A DNA stretch of 64,000 nt from NCBI GenBank assembly GCA_028023455.1, contig JAQFVV010000507.1, forward strand, positions 184,501-248,500. The letters run 5' to 3'. The notes beneath the pieces are model-generated. The model ran no database searches. It saw only the letters and a program-made list of their open reading frames with translations, and was not told the origin of the DNA. Source of the stretch: Epiperipatus broadwayi (taxonomy: Eukaryota > Onychophora > Udeonychophora > Euonychophora > Peripatidae). This document shows positions 58,366-64,000 of this stretch, piece by piece. A program made the position numbers and the translations under genes. The number at the start of each line of letters is the position of its first letter. Position 1 is the first letter of the stretch.

Positions 58366-59539
58366 TACTGTATTACTTCAAATTTAAAATGCACTTTTTT
58401 CCAAATTTTAGACCTGTAAAAGAGGAGTGCATCTTAAATTCAAAGTGAAAATTTTCAATTTATTTCTGTGGATATTTGCTTTATGCTATACATGCACATA
58501 GAATTATGGATTGTTTCCTATGTAGAATAACATGTTAACCAATATTTTTTGGATTAATTCCATAAATTGGCTCTAACTCTCTCTCAAATGGCTACTTTTA
58601 ATGTTATTTTGCTAATTTTACTGATATTTATTTTATCAAGAAAAGTTTATCAAATAACTTTAGAGTAGTTTACAACTAATTAAACAATATAACAATGAGA
58701 TAAGAGCATGCCTTCCAAGGTGCTGATTGGTTGAGTGTTGTTCTCCCCACAAGAGAACACCTATCAAAATTTTGACACTTCTGATGTTTTTGTTTTGATT
58801 TTTAAAGTGAAAATGAATGTTTTAGAATCTTTTAACATAAATTTGCTGATTTTATTGTTATATTTTATCATGAAAACTTACCAAATAATCTTTAAAATAG
58901 TTTTACAACTAACAAATCAATATAACAATGAGATAAGAACCCCTTTCCAAGAAACTGATTGTTGCTTTGTCCACTAGAGAGTACCTGTGACATTTTGACA
59001 ATTCCAATCTTGTTTTCATTTCGATTTTTAAAGTGAAAACAAATTTGTAATTTTTTAATGTTAATTTGCTGATGTTGACAATTCTGATGTTTTTGTTTGA
59101 ATTTCAAAGTGAAAATAAATGTTTTAGAATCTTACTTTACACATTTTTAACTTTTTTTTTTCAGAAAATATTTGTAAAAATATAAATTATCTTAAAAGAA
59201 TGATTCAGATTTTAATAGAAAAATGTACTTTACACAAAAGCAAATTGACAAAGAAATTATAACATTTGGCTACAGTTTAAATAGCATGAAATTGATGTAC
59301 CTGATGGAATAGTGATGGGGAGAAATCAAGTTCTGAAAGTGGAGATGTAGAAAGTACTGTATGTCTGAAGAAGATTCACAATAAATTAAGTGAGTTTATT
59401 GTATTTATATTAGTTTCCTATGCTAATACATATATGCATCTTAAATTTGGAGGATAATTTTTTTCCCAATTTTTTGGGCTGAAAATTCTACTGCATCTTA
59501 AATTCGAGGGTCTCTTAAATTTGAAGTAATATGGCAGTA
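58366..59539. mobile_element. TIR element with internal ~232-bp tandem repeats
   Basis: Ends tactgtattacttcaaattt (58,366) and aaatttgaagtaatatggca (to 59,539) are inverted; similarity continues inward through repeated atgcatcttaaatt/attcgaggg-like words for roughly 80-100 bases. Inside are two and a third head-to-tail units (marker caatataacaatgagataag at about 58,684 and 58,916, ~232 apart; third partial unit about 59,060-59,133). Near 59,320-59,400 a short open stretch (SDGEKSSSESGDVESTV) may be a transposase tail remnant. It resembles a DNA transposon of a TA-inserting class, but the superfamily is unresolved. Frames 58,735-58,977 and 58,892-59,107 are inside the tandem units and not genes. 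Confidence 0.65.
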
Positions 59540-61895
<2,356 letters not shown>

Positions 61896-61929
61896 ATAAT
61901 AAACTCACATTTTTATTATTTGTATCATT

Positions 61930-62370
61930 TGTTTATTTAATTGTGACCCAACTGATATGCACATACCACCAAGATACACATTAGTTGCTTGCAGATAACA
62001 AAACCTGAAGCTCCGATGTGCCATTATCTTTGACCAGAGAATATATTCAGTCAATCAAAAGCTCTTGGACCTAATTCGCATTTTCAAAACCTGAGATACC
62101 AAACTAGCCCCACCTCCACTCTTCACAGACACTTGGGCAATCTTCCAACTCCCATCCTCTCAGCCTCTGTCATAGGACTCAATCACAAAGATATGCATTT
62201 CATACTGGCCTGTACTACACACCATTTCCCCTTTCCACTTCCCATTCCCTTTTCACATGTATCCTGCCCTCTTACCATGTTGCTCTGAAATTTCATTTAT
62301 CTTACTGTATGTTTTTTTTTTTTTGATGAATAAACATTTCATCACTGAGAAAAAAGACCTGAAGTGCAAT
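61930..62370 (+). mobile_element. Candidate 5' LTR/leader of the Gypsy relic
   Basis: An abrupt shift to mixed, C-rich composition directly after the TATC array and about 200 bp before the gag-like region. It contains a polyadenylation-like gatgaataaacatttcatca near 62,325-62,344. The leader after it has agcgccagttgctgggcaac, where a primer-binding site would be, but I cannot match it to a tRNA. No second LTR is in view. The minus frame 62,253-62,522 is a shadow. Confidence 0.4.
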
Positions 62371-62579
62371 AGATAGCGCCAGTTGCTGGGCAACCTGGCA
62401 TGCAGCAGATAGCTACAAATGTTAGATGATCTGAAGTTTACATTAGATTGGCTGCAACAAGAGTTGTTACTGCAGTTAAAAAACTTGTAAATTAATAAAA
62501 GTTTACTGCAAGTGAATAGCATGTCAATATTGTAATTGAAAGAACTGCAACATTTGTATGTAAATTAAACAAAATCCAA

Positions 62580-64000
62580 AAATGGCATTTCAAAATAATA
62601 TTAAGGAATTTGATGTTAATGATGAAGCAAATTAATGTTGGAAGGATTAATGGAAAATAAAAGGAGAGAAATAAATCACAACCAAATTTATTGAAGATCT
62701 AAAAAGAAGAAAACCATTATGTGGAGCACATAAAGAAATATATGCTCATTAATAAGAGAGGATGACAACCTATAGGTAGCAATGCTATTGTGGTTGGAAG
62801 ATAAAGATAAGAGGAGAGAAATAAATCACAATCAAGTTTATTGAAGATCTAAGAAAAAGAAAACCATTATGTGGAGCACATAAAGAAATATATGCTTATT
62901 AATAAAAGAGGATGACAACCTATGATCATACAAACTGAGGCTTCTAGAAGAAGTAGCATACCTCAAGCTTAATAAAAACTGAGGACATACTTTGAACTGA
63001 CAATGTGTAAGTCAGTATCACATTGGCATTTTAAAAATAGGAGATAAACATCAAATGAGAAGTATCATTATAATATGTCATTGTGGGAATTGGTGAAACA
63101 CTATGAAATTAGTATTAAATTGGATGAAATGCTCCTTGGCAAATGGCTATGGGGATGACTTACAATAGATTATGTCAAGTTCTCCTCAGAGAAATAGCTT
63201 TGATATATAAGCAGGCAGTGGATAAATATATAACACAAGAATTGCTCATAGAAGAAGCTGAAAAAATTAAAATTAATAGAAATATAGCAACATATAAAAT
63301 TATGGTAAATAAACAGATGACCATGAGCTGTCAAAGCCCTACAGAGGCTTTTGTATATTATTATTGCAATAATAAGGGACATCTAAACAAGGTCTATAAA
63401 TTTAAAAATGCTGATGCCACATATGTGGGGAAACTGGTTATAAAATTAGGAAAAGGGAGCTAAGAGAAGATCTCAAATTGCAGAAAGTAGAAATCAAGAG
63501 TAAAATTGAAATAAAAACAATAACAGTATAGATAATAATCACATTTGTTTAAATGTACAAACTGTCAGACAAAAAAGCAGTATGAAAATTGACAGTGACA
63601 TGGGGTTGTTTTTAATTTTGCTAAAGGATTGGACAAAATTAATAAAGAAGATGAGAAAGAGTGTTACTATGGAAGAAGGAGAGGTTATAGCCATGGATGT
63701 ATATGGAATTGATATATGAGGTAAAGTAATGATATTGGTTACCCTGAAGGTTAAAATAGAATTACTACTATTATATATATATCATGAAAAGAGACTTTAA
63801 TCCAATCATAGGAACAAATTGGTTCCTGTCATTAAGAATTAAGAGTGAAAAAAAAAACAATACAGATAATTTGCAATGATATTGCAAATCACATGGAAGG
63901 GTCTGGGCTGATAAGAGACAGCAGCATCAAAATCTTGAATTGTGAAATTAGACTGTCAAGTGTTGTAAAGACTGAAATTCTAGTAATATGAAGCCTCCAA
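62580..64000 (+). pseudogene. Ty3/Gypsy-type gag and protease relic, runs off window
   Basis: Begins near a Met at 62,582 (MAFQNNIKEFDVNDEA). Decayed gag (capsid) follows. The 106-codon frame at 63,143-63,463 carries a capsid end, then YYYCNNKGHLNKVYKFKN, a CCHC zinc knuckle with two Cys changed to Tyr, and a second damaged knuckle (ATYVGKLVIKLG). Near 63,588, KIDSDMG sits where the aspartic protease D-S/T-G active site is expected (Gly changed to Asp). At about 63,787-63,830, RDFNPIIGTNWFL matches the conserved I-I/L-G-x-D/N-W-L end of such proteases. RT should follow beyond 64,000. Inactive from stops, frame changes and lost key residues. The minus frame 63,170-63,382 is a shadow. Confidence 0.72.
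62661..62923 (+). repeat. 150-bp tandem duplication inside gag
   Basis: The block aggagagaaataaatcaca...gatgacaacctat occurs at 62,661-62,773 and again at 62,811-62,923, exactly 150 bases apart, with few differences. The similarity extends a little leftward (ttggaaga) in both. Confidence 0.88.

Noticed and set aside
58735-59107. Two overlapping 70-80 codon frames on opposite strands
   Set aside because: Both lie in the internal tandem repeat of the TIR element and show no domain.
63170-63382. Minus-strand 70-codon frame
   Set aside because: Antisense to the gag zinc-knuckle frame.

Overview
This 64 kb window looks like eukaryotic (metazoan) nuclear DNA from a large, repeat-rich, strongly A+T-rich genome. 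The signs are pervasive A/T tracts, microsatellites, tRNA-derived SINEs with target-site duplications, several decayed non-LTR and Ty3/Gypsy-type retrotransposons, hAT-like and foldback DNA elements, and no bacterial-style gene packing. Nothing fixes the species. The mix of RTE/BovB-like LINEs, a GTF2IRD2-like hAT and tRNA-SINEs would suit an invertebrate such as a mollusc, arachnid or cnidarian, but that is only a guess. Nearly all long open frames are transposon relics or shadows of simple repeats.

Layout. 1-2.3 kb: minus-strand two-ORF LINE with ORF1 zinc knuckle and ORF2 endonuclease, RT beyond the window edge. 3.8 kb: tRNA-SINE. 7.5-8.1 kb: giant hairpin made of two inverted tRNA-like units. 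8.5-10.2 kb: minus-strand Gypsy integrase relic with a possible 3' LTR. 16.6-18.4 kb: tandem ~356 bp repeats followed by a relatively fresh LINE C-terminal ORF. 18.6-19.5 kb: foldback element with ~200 bp arms. 24-26.3 kb: minus-strand LINE RT relic. 27.4-27.8 kb: inverted repeat. 29.1-31.7 kb: minus-strand LTR-retrotransposon pol relic. 34.5-35.2 kb: second giant hairpin. 35.3-37.9 kb: RTE/BovB-like LINE relic. 39-40.6 kb: another LINE relic with a tRNA-Gly SINE inserted in it. 40.7-41.4 kb: tandem duplication split by a hAT deletion derivative. 52.7-53.0 and 55.5-55.7 kb: two more members of the hairpin family. 58.4-59.5 kb: TIR element with internal tandem repeats. 60.8-61.9 kb: more than 1 kb of perfect TATC repeat. 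62-64 kb: plus-strand Gypsy gag-protease relic running off the end.

Host content is sparse. The best candidate is a 66-base minus-strand exon at 57,175-57,240 with AG and GT splice borders, one open frame and a charged coiled-coil peptide. It suggests that part of the window is intron of a minus-strand gene. A G+C-rich 84-base block at 45,484-45,567 stands out sharply from its surroundings and is a candidate conserved enhancer or short terminal exon.

The most interesting system is the hairpin family (7.5, 34.5, 52.7 and 55.5 kb). Its four copies show three architectures built from the same ends, a tRNA-like promoter and a short hammerhead-like CTGA(N)GA...GAAAC motif.
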